A stretch of DNA of 64,000 nt, from the NCBI GenBank assembly GCA_001941045.1, contig MSHD01000008.1, forward strand, positions 1-64,000, given 5' to 3'. This document shows, one piece after another, positions 1 through 7,881 of the stretch. This DNA is from Lachnospiraceae bacterium Zagget2. GTDB lineage: Bacteria; Bacillota; Clostridia; Lachnospirales; Lachnospiraceae. Within the stretch, counting starts at the first letter, position 1, and every line of letters starts with the position of its first letter. The notes under the pieces were generated by a model. It ran no database searches, was not told the origin of the DNA, and saw only the letters and a list, made by a program, of their open reading frames with translations. The translations under genes were made by a program, and so were the position numbers.

Positions 1-593
1 TCAAATTCAATCCGGAATGTCCCACCCTCCGCGTGGATCTTTGTCACGCCGCAGTTCTGATGCACTCTGCCGCTCCAGAAATCTTTCAGCGGCAGATCCT
101 GCAGGCCGGAAAGGATCCCGCGAATTGCCGCGCCATGCGTCGTCATAAGGAAGGTCATTCCCTCGTTCTTCGGGTCTTCCATGACACTGCGCACAAAATG
201 CAGCGTTCGCTCCCGCAGATGCTGAATCGACTCGCCGCCCGGTGCGGTACGGTAGTGCTCCGGATCTTCAAAAAAGCGGGGGAAATCCGGATCGGGAATA
301 TTGTAGCCTTCCTTCTGACAGATCAGACCCTCATACTCGCCAAAACTGATCTCCTTAAGGCCATCTGTCTCAATGATTTCAATCTGCCGGTCTCCCCGCA
401 CAATTTCAGCTGTCTGCCTTGCGCGGGTGAGCGGACTTGTATAGATACGGTCAAAGGGAACTTCCCGCAATCCCTCCGCCGCCCGCTTCGCTTCCGCGAT
501 GCCATTCTCATTCAGCGGAATATCCGCAATTCCCTGCAGTCGGCGGATCCGGTTCCATTCCGTTTCCCCATGACGCATCAGATAGATATCCAT
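1..593 (-). CDS. Histidine phosphatase family protein (phosphoglycerate-mutase-like), 3' end cut by window
   Basis: The protein starts at an ATG at 593 and begins MDIYLMRHGETEWN, the RHG signature of the histidine phosphatase superfamily, whose His takes the phosphoryl group. A second catalytic His lies in a TTHGAA motif near residue 170. The reading frame is open to base 1, so about 197 residues are visible and the C-terminus is missing. The start lies 22 bases beyond the stop of the Fur-type gene, so it is probably the last visible gene of that operon. Family members act on many phosphorylated small molecules (sugar phosphates, alpha-ribazole phosphate, cofactors). Nothing here fixes the substrate. 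Confidence 0.85.
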   Translation of the reverse strand, partial: MDIYLMRHGETEWNRIRRLQGIADIPLNENGIAEAKRAAEGLREVPFDRIYTSPLTRARQTAEIVRGDRQIEIIETDGLKEISFGEYEGLICQKEGYNIPDPDFPRFFEDPEHYRTAPGGESIQHLRERTLHFVRSVMEDPKNEGMTFLMTTHGAAIRGILSGLQDLPLKDFWSGRVHQNCGVTKIHAEGGTFRIEF

Positions 594-615
594 AATCTTC
601 TGTTCTCCTCCCTGT

Positions 616-1029
616 TTATCTCTGGCCACATTCCTTGCATACTCCGTACAGGATTGAGTTCCTGCACTGCAGAGAAAAGCCATGATCCTTCTGGATGTGC
701 TCTGCAATCTCCTTCATAAAGTCGCAGTCCAGATGATAAATACGCCCGCATTTTACACATTTCATATGAAGATGCTCCTGGCAGTGCCCGTCCCGGTCGA
801 CATACTGATAGAGCGCCTGCCCGTTCTGTTCGGACGTGTAGCGCAGCACCGTACCATCCTCCTCGAGCCTGTCAAGGTAGCGATAGATGGTCGTGATATT
901 GACCGGGCTGTCCTGTTTTCGCAGCATCGCGTCTATCTCGGAAGCAGTCAGCGTCCTGTCCCGGCTTCCTTTCAGAATCTCCAGTATCTTCCTGCGACTG
1001 GCCGTCGCGTAGGATGTCTTTCCCGCCAT
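616..1029 (-). CDS. Fur-family metal-dependent transcriptional repressor
   Basis: This 137-residue protein has the Fur layout: an N-terminal winged helix (TASEIDAML, then NITTIYRYLDRLEEDG as recognition region) and a C-terminal metal-binding dimerisation domain with HLHMKC, CVKCG, a His/Asp-rich stretch and a final CKEC pair. The two CxxC pairs are typical of the structural zinc site. The start is chosen at 1029, six bases after GGAGG; an ATG at 1032 is equally possible and would overlap the exporter stop as ATGA. It is cotranscribed with the upstream metal exporter, whose promoter carries Fur-like palindromes, so it probably represses its own operon. Sequence alone does not separate Zur, Fur, PerR or Mur subtypes. 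Confidence 0.88.
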   Translation of the reverse strand: MAGKTSYATASRRKILEILKGSRDRTLTASEIDAMLRKQDSPVNITTIYRYLDRLEEDGTVLRYTSEQNGQALYQYVDRDGHCQEHLHMKCVKCGRIYHLDCDFMKEIAEHIQKDHGFSLQCRNSILYGVCKECGQR

Positions 1030-1883
1030 CATATTCCTCCCATCAGAAGCTCTATCACCAGGCCCCAGAATACACCGAGTATATAGAGCGTCCCGATGAT
1101 CCTGACCGTCTGCCTTCTGTCGCGATTCTGGCGCAGCAGTACGAGCAGTCCGACTCCCGCATTTACCAGCAGTCCTGCCATCGCCGAACCCAGGCTCAGC
1201 ACCCCTGCAAGATAAAGCTCCGTAAGCACAACCGACGAGGCACAGTTCGGGATCAGTCCAACCAGTGCGCACACAAACTGCCCCAGCACCGGCACACCGC
1301 CCAGCAGCCCTGCGAGCGCCTCCTCGCCAATCAGAGCGATCACAAGATTCAGCACAAAAGAAACAAGCAGGATGTAAACAAATACCTCCGCCGCATGCCG
1401 CAGAGCGCTCAGCGCCAGTCGTCCGCGGCCGCTCTGCTCATCATGACTCTGATGGGAATGTACGTGTGCGCTGTCCTGTCCTTTTCGTTCGTCACGAATC
1501 ACGAGATCCACGAGGAAACCGCTCGCCATTCCGACGACCGCCTTGATCGCGAGCATTTTCCCAATCAGCCCCGGTGCTGCCGCTTCCGAGAGCAGTACCG
1601 GCAGCATCTCGTCCGAGGTGGACAGGTAAACTGCAAAAAGCGTCCCGAGTGTGATCACACGGCCAGCATACAGACTTGACGCCGCCGCTGAGAAACCTCA
1701 CTGCGGAAGCAGACCGAAGAGCGCCCCCCAGAATGGTCCGGAACGCCGGGCGGCGCCGAGCCGCCTGCGCCCTGCCGCGCCTGCCCGGTGTTCAAGCAGC
1801 TCGATCAGCAGGTAGGTCAGGAACAAAAAAGGCAGGAGCCGGACGCTGTCCTTCACGGTATCTATGATAACATCAAAAAGCAT
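1029..1883 (-). CDS. ArsP_2-type heavy-metal exporter with in-frame TGA, candidate selenoprotein
   Basis: Read through one TGA at 1700-1698 (codon 62), this gives a 284-residue polytopic membrane protein resembling the putative heavy-metal exporter family ArsP_2. It is an internal repeat: GLLPQ-(TGA)-GFS...LYAG...LGT in the first half matches GLIPNCASS...LYLAG...LGS in the second, so the TGA aligns with Cys214. No other stop or frameshift lies between the halves. A His-rich loop (His140, 142, 144, 147) suggests metal binding. A hairpin with a GU-containing loop starts 12 bases after the TGA, where bacterial SECIS elements sit. The start at 1883 follows GAAGGG. Either Cys62 is selenocysteine or the gene carries a Cys-to-stop mutation; I lean to the former but cannot prove it. 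Confidence 0.6.
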
Positions 1884-1907
1884 CTTTGTCATTCCCTTCG
1901 CATATTT

Positions 1908-1939
1908 TGCAAATAATTTGCATTTGCAAAACATTTGCG
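1908..1939 (-). promoter_or_regulatory. Tandem Fur-family-like operators
   Basis: A perfect 7-1-7 palindrome, TGCAAAT-A-ATTTGCA (1908-1922), is followed by a second imperfect 7-1-7 copy, TGCAAAA-C-ATTTGCG (1925-1939). This is the architecture of Fur, Zur and PerR boxes. The pair lies just downstream of the -10 of the exporter-regulator operon, where a bound repressor would block initiation. Assignment to the Fur-type protein at 616-1029 is inference. Confidence 0.7.
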
Positions 1940-1943
1940 TTTT

Positions 1944-1971
1944 ATTATACAGACTTCTTACAGAATGTCAA
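1944..1971 (-). promoter_or_regulatory. Sigma-A promoter of the exporter-fur operon
   Basis: A consensus -35 TTGACA (1966-1971) and consensus -10 TATAAT (1944-1949) are separated by 16 bases on the minus strand. The predicted start of transcription, near 1937, falls inside the tandem operator. Confidence 0.8.
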
Positions 1972-1990
1972 GTTCCTGAATAATTTGGCA

Positions 1991-2019
1991 GAATATTGTT
2001 TTTCTGTCTGCACATACTA
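1991..2019 (+). promoter_or_regulatory. Sigma-G-like forespore promoter of the spore protein gene
   Basis: GAATA (1991-1995) and CATACTA (2013-2019), 17 bases apart, match the known sigma-G pattern GHATR / CATWHTA (usual spacing 18). It lies 42 bases upstream of a gene of a family that is classically sigma-G dependent. Confidence 0.65.
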
Positions 2020-2060
2020 TGACTGCAACACCAAACAGAAGAACAAAGGAGGAATTTCTT

Positions 2061-2264
2061 ATGTCAGGTTCTACGAATAAAGCGTCCGTTCCGGAGGCGA
2101 AGGGCGCCCTCTACCGTTTTAAGTATGAGGTAGCAAGCGAGATCGGCGTGCCGTTGAAGGACGGCTACAACGGCGACCTTACCGCGAAGGAGAACGGATC
2201 GGTGGGCGGTTATATGGTGAAGAAGATGATCGAAGCCCAGGAGCGCCAGATGGCGGGCAAATAG
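2061..2264 (+). CDS. Alpha/beta-type small acid-soluble spore protein
   Basis: This 67-residue protein would coat and protect DNA in the dormant spore. It shows the family core: KYEVASEIGVPL (the Glu-Val-Ala-Ser-Glu stretch resembles the site cut by the GPR protease at germination) and the second conserved block GSVGGYMVKKMIEAQE. The start at 2061 is preceded by AGGAGG with an eight-base spacer, better than the upstream in-frame ATG at 2019, which lies within the promoter. It is monocistronic, with its own sigma-G-like promoter and a strong terminator. Its presence means the host is, or recently was, a spore former. Confidence 0.93.
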   Translation: MSGSTNKASVPEAKGALYRFKYEVASEIGVPLKDGYNGDLTAKENGSVGGYMVKKMIEAQERQMAGK

Positions 2265-2275
2265 ACAGTTCCACA

Positions 2276-2316
2276 AAAAGACCTCCGGCGGCCCGTGCGG
2301 CTGTCGGAGGTCTTTT
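2276..2316. terminator. Bidirectional terminator between spore protein gene and metF
   Basis: AAAAGACCTCCG and CGGAGGTCTTTT form a 12-bp stem with A-run and T-run on opposite sides, so it can end transcription from both the plus-strand spore gene and the minus-strand metF. Confidence 0.88.
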
Positions 2317-2330
2317 GCATTTTCCATAAA

Positions 2331-3257
2331 TTAATCAATCGAAAGTCCTGCTTTTTCGAGGATCTTCGGAACGTTACGCTCCGCGCCGATCGCCATGATA
2401 TGTACGCCGTCGCAGATGCCCTCTTCCTTGATCTTCGCGATCATCTCAGCGGCCATCTCGATACCGAGCTGTGTCGGCAGGCCCTTGACGCCCTTCTCCT
2501 TGCCCTCGGCGGCAGCTGCGGCGAGACGGTCGATCATGTCCTGCGGCACCGCAATGCCCGGAACATTTTCATTCATATACTTCGCCATACCGGCGGCTTT
2601 CAGCGGAATGATACCGGCCATGATGTGCGTCTTGATACCGGCCTTGTCCACCTCGTCCATGAAGCGCTTCAGGCTGTCGAGATCAAAGATACCCTGCGTC
2701 TGGATGTACTGCGCGCCCGCGTCTACCTTCTGGCGCAGCTTGTTGATCTGCAGGAACTGCGGCTCATAGACCGGCGTCACCACCGCGCCCTTGTAGAAGC
2801 TCGGCGCTCCTCCATCGATATCGTTGCCGCCGCAGTCCTTTCCGGTGATCTCCATCAGGGAAAGCATGTTCAGGATGCCGACAGAATCCAGATCGTAGAC
2901 CGGCTTCGACTGGCTGCAGTCGCCGACCGTCGGATGATCGCCGGTCAAAGCCAGCATCGTGTCAATGCCAAATGCCGCCGCAGAGAGCATATCGCCCATG
3001 ATTCCCATACGGCTGCGGTCGCGTCCCGTCACCTGAATGATCGGCTCAAGTCCGGCCTGCTTCAGCTTGATGCAGAGTCCCAGAGAAGAGGCCTTCAGGC
3101 AGGCAGACTGCATGTCCGTCACGTTGACGCCGTGCACCTTGCCCTTCAGGAGCTCCGCAGACGCCATCTGTTCTGTAAAATCATATCCCTTCGGGGGAGC
3201 CATCTCCACGGTAATACCAAATTTCCCGCTTTCCAGCGCATTCTTTAACATTCCCAT
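2331..3257 (-). CDS. metF: Methylenetetrahydrofolate reductase
   Basis: This cytosolic flavoenzyme reduces 5,10-methylene-THF to 5-methyl-THF, feeding methionine synthesis or the methyl branch of acetogenesis. It has 308 residues, the usual MetF TIM-barrel length, with the N-terminal GITVEMAPPKG (conserved Glu of the reductase site), LTGDHPT (flavin-side motif) and an internal IMAGIIPL segment. The start chosen is the ATG at 3257, eight bases after AGGGGG; a GTG at 3260 is an alternative. It overlaps the stop of metV (TGATG), implying translational coupling. With MetV it should form the MetFV complex known from acetogens; no RnfC2-like subunit is in the window. Confidence 0.9.
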   Translation of the reverse strand: MGMLKNALESGKFGITVEMAPPKGYDFTEQMASAELLKGKVHGVNVTDMQSACLKASSLGLCIKLKQAGLEPIIQVTGRDRSRMGIMGDMLSAAAFGIDTMLALTGDHPTVGDCSQSKPVYDLDSVGILNMLSLMEITGKDCGGNDIDGGAPSFYKGAVVTPVYEPQFLQINKLRQKVDAGAQYIQTQGIFDLDSLKRFMDEVDKAGIKTHIMAGIIPLKAAGMAKYMNENVPGIAVPQDMIDRLAAAAAEGKEKGVKGLPTQLGIEMAAEMIAKIKEEGICDGVHIMAIGAERNVPKILEKAGLSID

Positions 3258-3904
3258 CACTTATTCCCCCTGATATTGATTGTTCTCGGATAGGCGACCT
3301 TCTCATAACCCTTATCATCGCGCCGCTTCTCGAGCAAGTCGAGCTTGCCAAGGGCTTCCAGGCGCTTGTAAATCAGGATCCAGGCACAGTCGTTCTCCGG
3401 ATTGACCTCGCACTTGCCGTTCTTCGCGCCGCCGCAGGGGCCGTTCACGAGCGACTTCGCACAGCGGGTGATCGGACAGATGCCGCCGGTCGTGCCGAGC
3501 ATGCAGTCGCCGCACAGATGACAGGCCTCCTCAAACAGGCCGAAACGCACCGCCTCGCCGAGGAACATCGTATTATTCGACGGATAGACCGGCACCGGGC
3601 TGTGGTTCGCCGCCACCTGTACGCCGTCGCCGCAGGACATGCAGACGACCGCATCCGGACATTCCTTCGTCAGCTTCTTCATGGCTGTCTTCACGCCCAT
3701 ATTCATGCAGCAGTAATCCGCCATACCGGTGGCCACTACGGTCTTGCCCTGCGACTCAAGATACTCCTTGAGCGCCTTAACCTCAGGCTCTCCGCCTGTC
3801 GCGCAGGCCGTCGCGCAGCTGCCGCAGCCGAGAATTGCGATCTTCTGCGCGTCACCGATCATGGCCATAAGCTCTTCTATCGGTTTTTTCTTTGTGATGA
3901 TCAT
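3257..3904 (-). CDS. metV: MetV-type iron-sulfur partner of methylenetetrahydrofolate reductase
   Basis: The 215-residue protein matches the MTHFR C-terminal-like/MetV family and is Cys-rich: GCGSCATAC near residue 27, DYCCMN, CMSCGDG, then CHLCGDC...CPITRC...GPCGG, consistent with iron-sulfur clusters and a zinc site. In acetogens MetV channels electrons to the MetF flavin. The start at 3904 has GGAG eight bases upstream. It is directly upstream of and overlaps metF, and a promoter is visible before it. Whether this organism uses the pair for acetogenesis or only for methionine synthesis cannot be told from this window. Confidence 0.85.
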   Translation of the reverse strand: MIITKKKPIEELMAMIGDAQKIAILGCGSCATACATGGEPEVKALKEYLESQGKTVVATGMADYCCMNMGVKTAMKKLTKECPDAVVCMSCGDGVQVAANHSPVPVYPSNNTMFLGEAVRFGLFEEACHLCGDCMLGTTGGICPITRCAKSLVNGPCGGAKNGKCEVNPENDCAWILIYKRLEALGKLDLLEKRRDDKGYEKVAYPRTINIRGNK

Positions 3905-3922
3905 GATGCCATCTCCTTTAGT

Positions 3923-3950
3923 TTTATATGATTTTTATATTTTAGTACAA
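3923..3950 (-). promoter_or_regulatory. Probable metV-metF promoter
   Basis: TTGTAC (3945-3950) and TATAAA (3923-3928) are 16 bases apart, about 20 bases upstream of the metV start. The match is good but not perfect. Confidence 0.5.
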
Positions 3951-3997
3951 GTCCCGTTTTTTTTCAATGCACATTGTGAAGAATTTCGCAATTACTT

Positions 3998-4981
3998 TTA
4001 TTTGATATCTTCCAGAACGCGGAACGTGTTTTTATATGTAAACTGATCGATCTGATCTTCGCTGAAACCGTCCATCAGCAACGCATCATAAAGTCTGTCG
4101 AACATGCTGCAATCCTTGATTTCCATATCACCCCTGATTCCATCCAGATCCGAGCCTATACCAACCACCTGCACCCCTCCGACCCGGTAGGCATGACGAA
4201 CCATTCGCACCATATCTTCTATGCGACTTTTGTGATTCACATTCTCTTCACGAAGAAACTCCGGGCAAAAATTCAGACCCATCACGCCACCCTTTTCGGC
4301 GAGTATGCGAATCATTTCATCCGAAAGATTTCTCGGATGCCGACAGACCTCCCTGCTGTTGGAATGCGTCGCGAAAAACGGCTTTTTTGATATCTCTGCA
4401 ACATCATAGAAACCACCGTCAGACAGATGACTCACATCTATCCCCATGCCGATATCATTCATATACTCCACAGCTTCCTTACCAAACGTAGTCAGACCTT
4501 CCCTCATAACTCCTGCTTCCGTACTGTTCGGCGATCCAAAACAGTTTTTGAAATTCCAGGTCAACCCCATTACCCGGACTCCTTCTTCATAACACTGCCG
4601 GATTCTGCTAAGAGAACCCTTTACAAAGCCGCTGTCTTCTATCGAGAGCAGCGCGCTCATTTTCCCCTGTGCAGCGTTTGCCCGGATGTCCGCAACGTCC
4701 ACGGCCATTCCTATTATATCGCTGTGCAGTTCCATATTATAATGAAAAAGTTCTTCGCAGCGCCGGATATATTCTCCATCCGGAAGCGGCTCCATCTGAA
4801 AACCTCCGCGATAGGCATCCTGCGGAATAACAAAGATCGCAAAAAACTGCGCCAGCACGTCACCCTGACACATCCGCGAAATATCCACCATGGCATCCGG
4901 CAAGTGCAGCATATCCGTCTGTGTTCCCTGACGCAGCATAACGTGCATAAGCGTATCACAATGCATATCAATGACTTTCAC
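3998..4981 (-). CDS. Membrane dipeptidase (peptidase family M19)
   Basis: The 327-residue protein is a zinc dipeptidase of the renal dipeptidase family. It opens with the metal-binding HxD motif (VIDMHCDTL), has SIEDSGFV with the bridging Glu, DVSHLSD and FATHSNSREVCRHPRNL with later metal His residues, and GIGSDLDGI. Relatives cut dipeptides including Cys-Gly conjugates and D-amino-acid dipeptides. No signal peptide is seen, so it is probably cytosolic here. The start is a GTG at 4981, nine bases after GGAG, inside the last codons of the MATE gene (14-base overlap). It is the last gene of the MarR-linked operon. Its context beside a C-S lyase suggests Cys-containing dipeptides as substrates. 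Confidence 0.9.
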   Translation of the reverse strand: MKVIDMHCDTLMHVMLRQGTQTDMLHLPDAMVDISRMCQGDVLAQFFAIFVIPQDAYRGGFQMEPLPDGEYIRRCEELFHYNMELHSDIIGMAVDVADIRANAAQGKMSALLSIEDSGFVKGSLSRIRQCYEEGVRVMGLTWNFKNCFGSPNSTEAGVMREGLTTFGKEAVEYMNDIGMGIDVSHLSDGGFYDVAEISKKPFFATHSNSREVCRHPRNLSDEMIRILAEKGGVMGLNFCPEFLREENVNHKSRIEDMVRMVRHAYRVGGVQVVGIGSDLDGIRGDMEIKDCSMFDRLYDALLMDGFSEDQIDQFTYKNTFRVLEDIK

Positions 4982-6365
4982 CGGTCATCTCTCCTTCCTC
5001 TTCTATGGAGCCAAACAGCTTTCTTAAAACAAATATAGCGGCCACGGCCAGCGAAGCCTCCGTTATTGTGACGGCATAGCCAAGCCCATAGACCGAAAAA
5101 ACAGCATTCAGGATTAGAAGCGCCGGAATCTCAAGCACGATCTTGCGGCAGACAGCGAATATGAAACTGATACTACCCCTGCCACATGCCTGATAGATAC
5201 CCACGCCAAGAAAATCGATCCCCATGAAGGGAATAGAAAAGCACATGGCACGCAGGAAAGCAGTTCCATATCGGATCGTGTCCGCCTCCTGTATAAACAC
5301 TCCAATAAACTGCACGGCAAACGTGTAATAGCCAAGCGCCATCAACACCATAAATCCCATCGTGATTTTAAGTGTGAAAACAAGGCATTCCCTCATCCTC
5401 CTCGCCCCATGGCAGGCATAATTGTAACCCATGAGAGGCATAATGCCCTGTGAGACACCCATGCCAATATACATGGGAATCATGTTCAGCTTCTGGGCAA
5501 TTCCCATAGCAGCAACGGCGGAAGCCGAACCGACGGCTGCAACAAGATTGTTCTGGATCGTCATACCAGTCACATTGAGAAGATTCTGGATGCTGGCCGG
5601 TATCCCCACCGAAAAGATTTCCACGGCAATTACCTTCGTGGGACGCTCCCTGTGGGGATCAACGCAGACAAAGCTTCTGCCTTTCCGGGCATAGACGAGC
5701 ATCAGGAAATAAAGAAATGCGGCACAGTTGCTGATAAATGTGGCAAGTCCGGCTCCCGCCGCGCCCATATTAAACCCAAAGGGAAGAATAAAGATCGGAT
5801 CAAGTATCATGTTCAGGATACATCCGCTCATCGTGCCGATGCTGGCGTGCAGCGTTGAACCTTCCGAGCGAAACATATTCGCCATGACGACATTCATGAT
5901 GGCGGGGATCGCACCGCAGATACCTGTCCAGAACAAATATTCTCCCGTAGCAGCCAGCGTGTCTGCCTCCGCCCCCAGAAGCTTAAGAAGCGGACTTCTG
6001 AAAAGGAAAAGGCAAAGAGAAATGGCAGCAGCACAGATCAAAGCGCAGTGAAATCCAAACGCGCTGATGCGCGTGACGGAGTCGTAATCCTTTCTGCCAA
6101 GGCCACGGCTCATAGCAGTGCCGGCTCCGACTCCAAAGAGATTGTTAACCGCATTGAACGCCAGAACTACCGGAGCAGCAAGCGTCACGGCAGCATTCTG
6201 CACAGGATCGTTAAGATATCCTACAAAATAGGTGTCGGCCAGATTGTAGAGTACCATAACCAGACTGCTCAGAACCGTGGGAATGGCCAGCGTCATGACC
6301 GCGTGTGGAATAGGAACATGCTCAAACAATGCTGTCTTTTCTTCATCCGCCGATACCTGCGCCAT
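4968..6365 (-). CDS. MATE-family multidrug efflux transporter
   Basis: This 465-residue inner-membrane protein has twelve predicted membrane segments in two halves and the family N-terminal pattern (IPHAVMTLAIPTVLSSLVMVLYNLADTYFVG). MATE proteins exchange Na+ or H+ for organic cations and other toxic compounds. The start at 6365 follows GGAGGA. The stop overlaps the dipeptidase gene. A separate promoter precedes it, so the MATE-dipeptidase pair can be expressed apart from the genes upstream. In this operon it could export a toxic thiol or other cleavage product; that is inference. Confidence 0.9.
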   Translation of the reverse strand: MAQVSADEEKTALFEHVPIPHAVMTLAIPTVLSSLVMVLYNLADTYFVGYLNDPVQNAAVTLAAPVVLAFNAVNNLFGVGAGTAMSRGLGRKDYDSVTRISAFGFHCALICAAAISLCLFLFRSPLLKLLGAEADTLAATGEYLFWTGICGAIPAIMNVVMANMFRSEGSTLHASIGTMSGCILNMILDPIFILPFGFNMGAAGAGLATFISNCAAFLYFLMLVYARKGRSFVCVDPHRERPTKVIAVEIFSVGIPASIQNLLNVTGMTIQNNLVAAVGSASAVAAMGIAQKLNMIPMYIGMGVSQGIMPLMGYNYACHGARRMRECLVFTLKITMGFMVLMALGYYTFAVQFIGVFIQEADTIRYGTAFLRAMCFSIPFMGIDFLGVGIYQACGRGSISFIFAVCRKIVLEIPALLILNAVFSVYGLGYAVTITEASLAVAAIFVLRKLFGSIEEEGEMTGESH

Positions 6366-6410
6366 TACTGCTGTCCTCCCATGATTCTGGCATTCTGCCT
6401 GTTTTTATGT

Positions 6411-6438
6411 ATTATAATTTATTTTGTGGCATTGTAAA
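6411..6438 (-). promoter_or_regulatory. Internal promoter before the MATE gene
   Basis: TTTACA (6433-6438) and consensus TATAAT (6411-6416) are 16 bases apart, about 45 bases before the MATE start codon. Confidence 0.6.
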
Positions 6439-6448
6439 GAAAATGGAA

Positions 6449-7420
6449 TCAACGCTTATCTTTCAGTCTTGTAATATAATCAGGATGCGCCAGAAATGGT
6501 CTCGACATTCCAAAAAACTGCACCCTGCTCTCCGCACAAATTACCTGCATGTCCTCAACGCTGCGGACTCCCCCGGTCAGAATCACCGGGGCATTGATTC
6601 TTTCCGCAAGTCGCTCTGCCGCCTCTCGATAGTAAGCGCCTTTGTATACTCTCGGCTGCCTCATGCCGCTTACCTCAATCGCGTCAAGGCCACGCATGGC
6701 CAGCTGCTCTCCGTTCCAGAGAAAATCCTCAGTAGACAGCCCATTCTCAAAGCCATCCGTACAGTCCAGCTTCATCCAGACAGGATAAGCCGGTCCTACT
6801 GCCCCACGGACAGCATCATATACCTCTCTCACAAAGCGAAAACGATTCTCCCTGCTGCCACCGAAAGCGTCAGTACGCTGATTAAAAACGGGACTGAGGA
6901 ACTGGGACAGCAGGCAGCTATGAGCACCGTGAATCTGTACTCCGTCAAAACCTGCTCTCTTCGCCCGGACAGCCGCCCGGGCAAACAGTCCCGCCACCTC
7001 CGCCATATCGTCCACGTCCATCTGACGCGGAACCAGTCCTGAAATTGGGTTCCGGATCGAAGAAGGCCCCAGGATTTTTGCCTGTTCCGGGAACGCCTGG
7101 GCGCTGGATGACCCATGTACGAGCTGCATGACAATGCTGCCGCCTTCCGCATGAACGGTCTCTGTAATTTCCTGATAAGCAGGAATCAGCCCGTCCCTGT
7201 CCATCATCAGCTGATACCCGGAGGACTTCTCGTAATCAGCCACGGATGCCAGACTTGTAATGATAACGCCCACCTCATTTCTTGCAAGATTCAGGTATAC
7301 CTGTCTGATTGTCTCCGTGGGAAAGCCATCCTCCGTTGCCTTTCCCTCCGCGGTAGCCGAGCGGATAAAATGATTTCGTGCACTGACCCCGCCTATCATC
7401 GTCGATTCAAATAGATCCAT
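6449..7420 (-). CDS. Old-yellow-enzyme-type NADH:flavin oxidoreductase
   Basis: The 323-residue protein is a single FMN-binding TIM barrel of the OYE family. It shows the signature GFDGVQIHGAHSCLLSQFLSP followed by NQRTDAFGGSRENR, the active-site His (QIHGAH) and a late FMN-phosphate loop (ILTGGVRS). It lacks the C-terminal 4Fe-4S and pyridine-nucleotide domains of the longer dienoyl-CoA reductase-like members. OYEs reduce activated C=C bonds. The start at 7420 follows GGGGG. It lies between ridA and the MATE gene in the MarR-linked set and would suit reduction of an unsaturated or electrophilic intermediate. The substrate is unknown. Confidence 0.87.
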   Translation of the reverse strand: MDLFESTMIGGVSARNHFIRSATAEGKATEDGFPTETIRQVYLNLARNEVGVIITSLASVADYEKSSGYQLMMDRDGLIPAYQEITETVHAEGGSIVMQLVHGSSSAQAFPEQAKILGPSSIRNPISGLVPRQMDVDDMAEVAGLFARAAVRAKRAGFDGVQIHGAHSCLLSQFLSPVFNQRTDAFGGSRENRFRFVREVYDAVRGAVGPAYPVWMKLDCTDGFENGLSTEDFLWNGEQLAMRGLDAIEVSGMRQPRVYKGAYYREAAERLAERINAPVILTGGVRSVEDMQVICAESRVQFFGMSRPFLAHPDYITRLKDKR

Positions 7421-7454
7421 CGCTGTATATCCCCCATCCGAGAATAAAATTATA

Positions 7455-7487
7455 TCTCCACCACCTATGCAGATACGGTGGTGGAGA
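7455..7487 (-). terminator. Hairpin terminator after ridA
   Basis: TCTCCACCACC and GGTGGTGGAGA form an 11-bp stem followed on the minus strand by an A/T-rich stretch (ATATAATTTTATT). It may terminate only partly, since the next gene lies in the same direction. Confidence 0.6.
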
Positions 7488-7494
7488 CATGGTA

Positions 7495-7866
7495 TTATTT
7501 AACCGCTATAGCTTCAATCTCACACAGGGCTCCTTTCGGAAGATCCTTCACTGCAAAACCGCTGCGAGCCGGTCTGGAAATGAAGTATCTGCTGTACACT
7601 TCGTTGAAAGCCGCAAAGTCGGAGATGTCCGCCAGAAAACAGGTCGTTTTGATCACCTTGTCTAAACCTGAACCGGCCGCTTCCAGAATCGCGTCCACAT
7701 TGAGGCAGCTCTGCTGTGCCTGGGCAGTGATATCATCCGGCATCGTTCCGTCAGCCGGATTGACCGGCAACTGACCGGATGTTACAATAAATCCATTTGC
7801 CTCATATGCCTGTGAATATGGGCCGATGGCGCCGGGGGCATTTTGAGTGTCGATAACCGTTATCAT
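7495..7866 (-). CDS. ridA: RidA family enamine/imine deaminase
   Basis: The 123-residue protein hydrolyses reactive enamines such as 2-aminoacrylate, which PLP-dependent beta-lyases release, giving the keto acid and ammonia. It has the family features: IGPYSQA near residue 14, SGQLPVNP, and SRPARSGFAVKDLPKGALCEIEAIA, containing the catalytic Arg. The start at 7866 has GGAG six bases upstream. It follows the MalY-type gene by 15 bases. This pairing of a beta-lyase with RidA is chemically sensible because the lyase generates exactly the kind of intermediate RidA removes. Confidence 0.93.
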   Translation of the reverse strand: MITVIDTQNAPGAIGPYSQAYEANGFIVTSGQLPVNPADGTMPDDITAQAQQSCLNVDAILEAAGSGLDKVIKTTCFLADISDFAAFNEVYSRYFISRPARSGFAVKDLPKGALCEIEAIAVK

Positions 7867-7881
7867 TCGTTTCTCCTTTTT

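Noticed and set aside
33-719. Long plus-strand open frames opposite minus-strand genes, such as 33-719, 11762-13168 and 42873-44321
   Set aside because: They are complements of well-supported genes in GC-rich DNA, with basic, low-similarity translations and no ribosome-binding sites.
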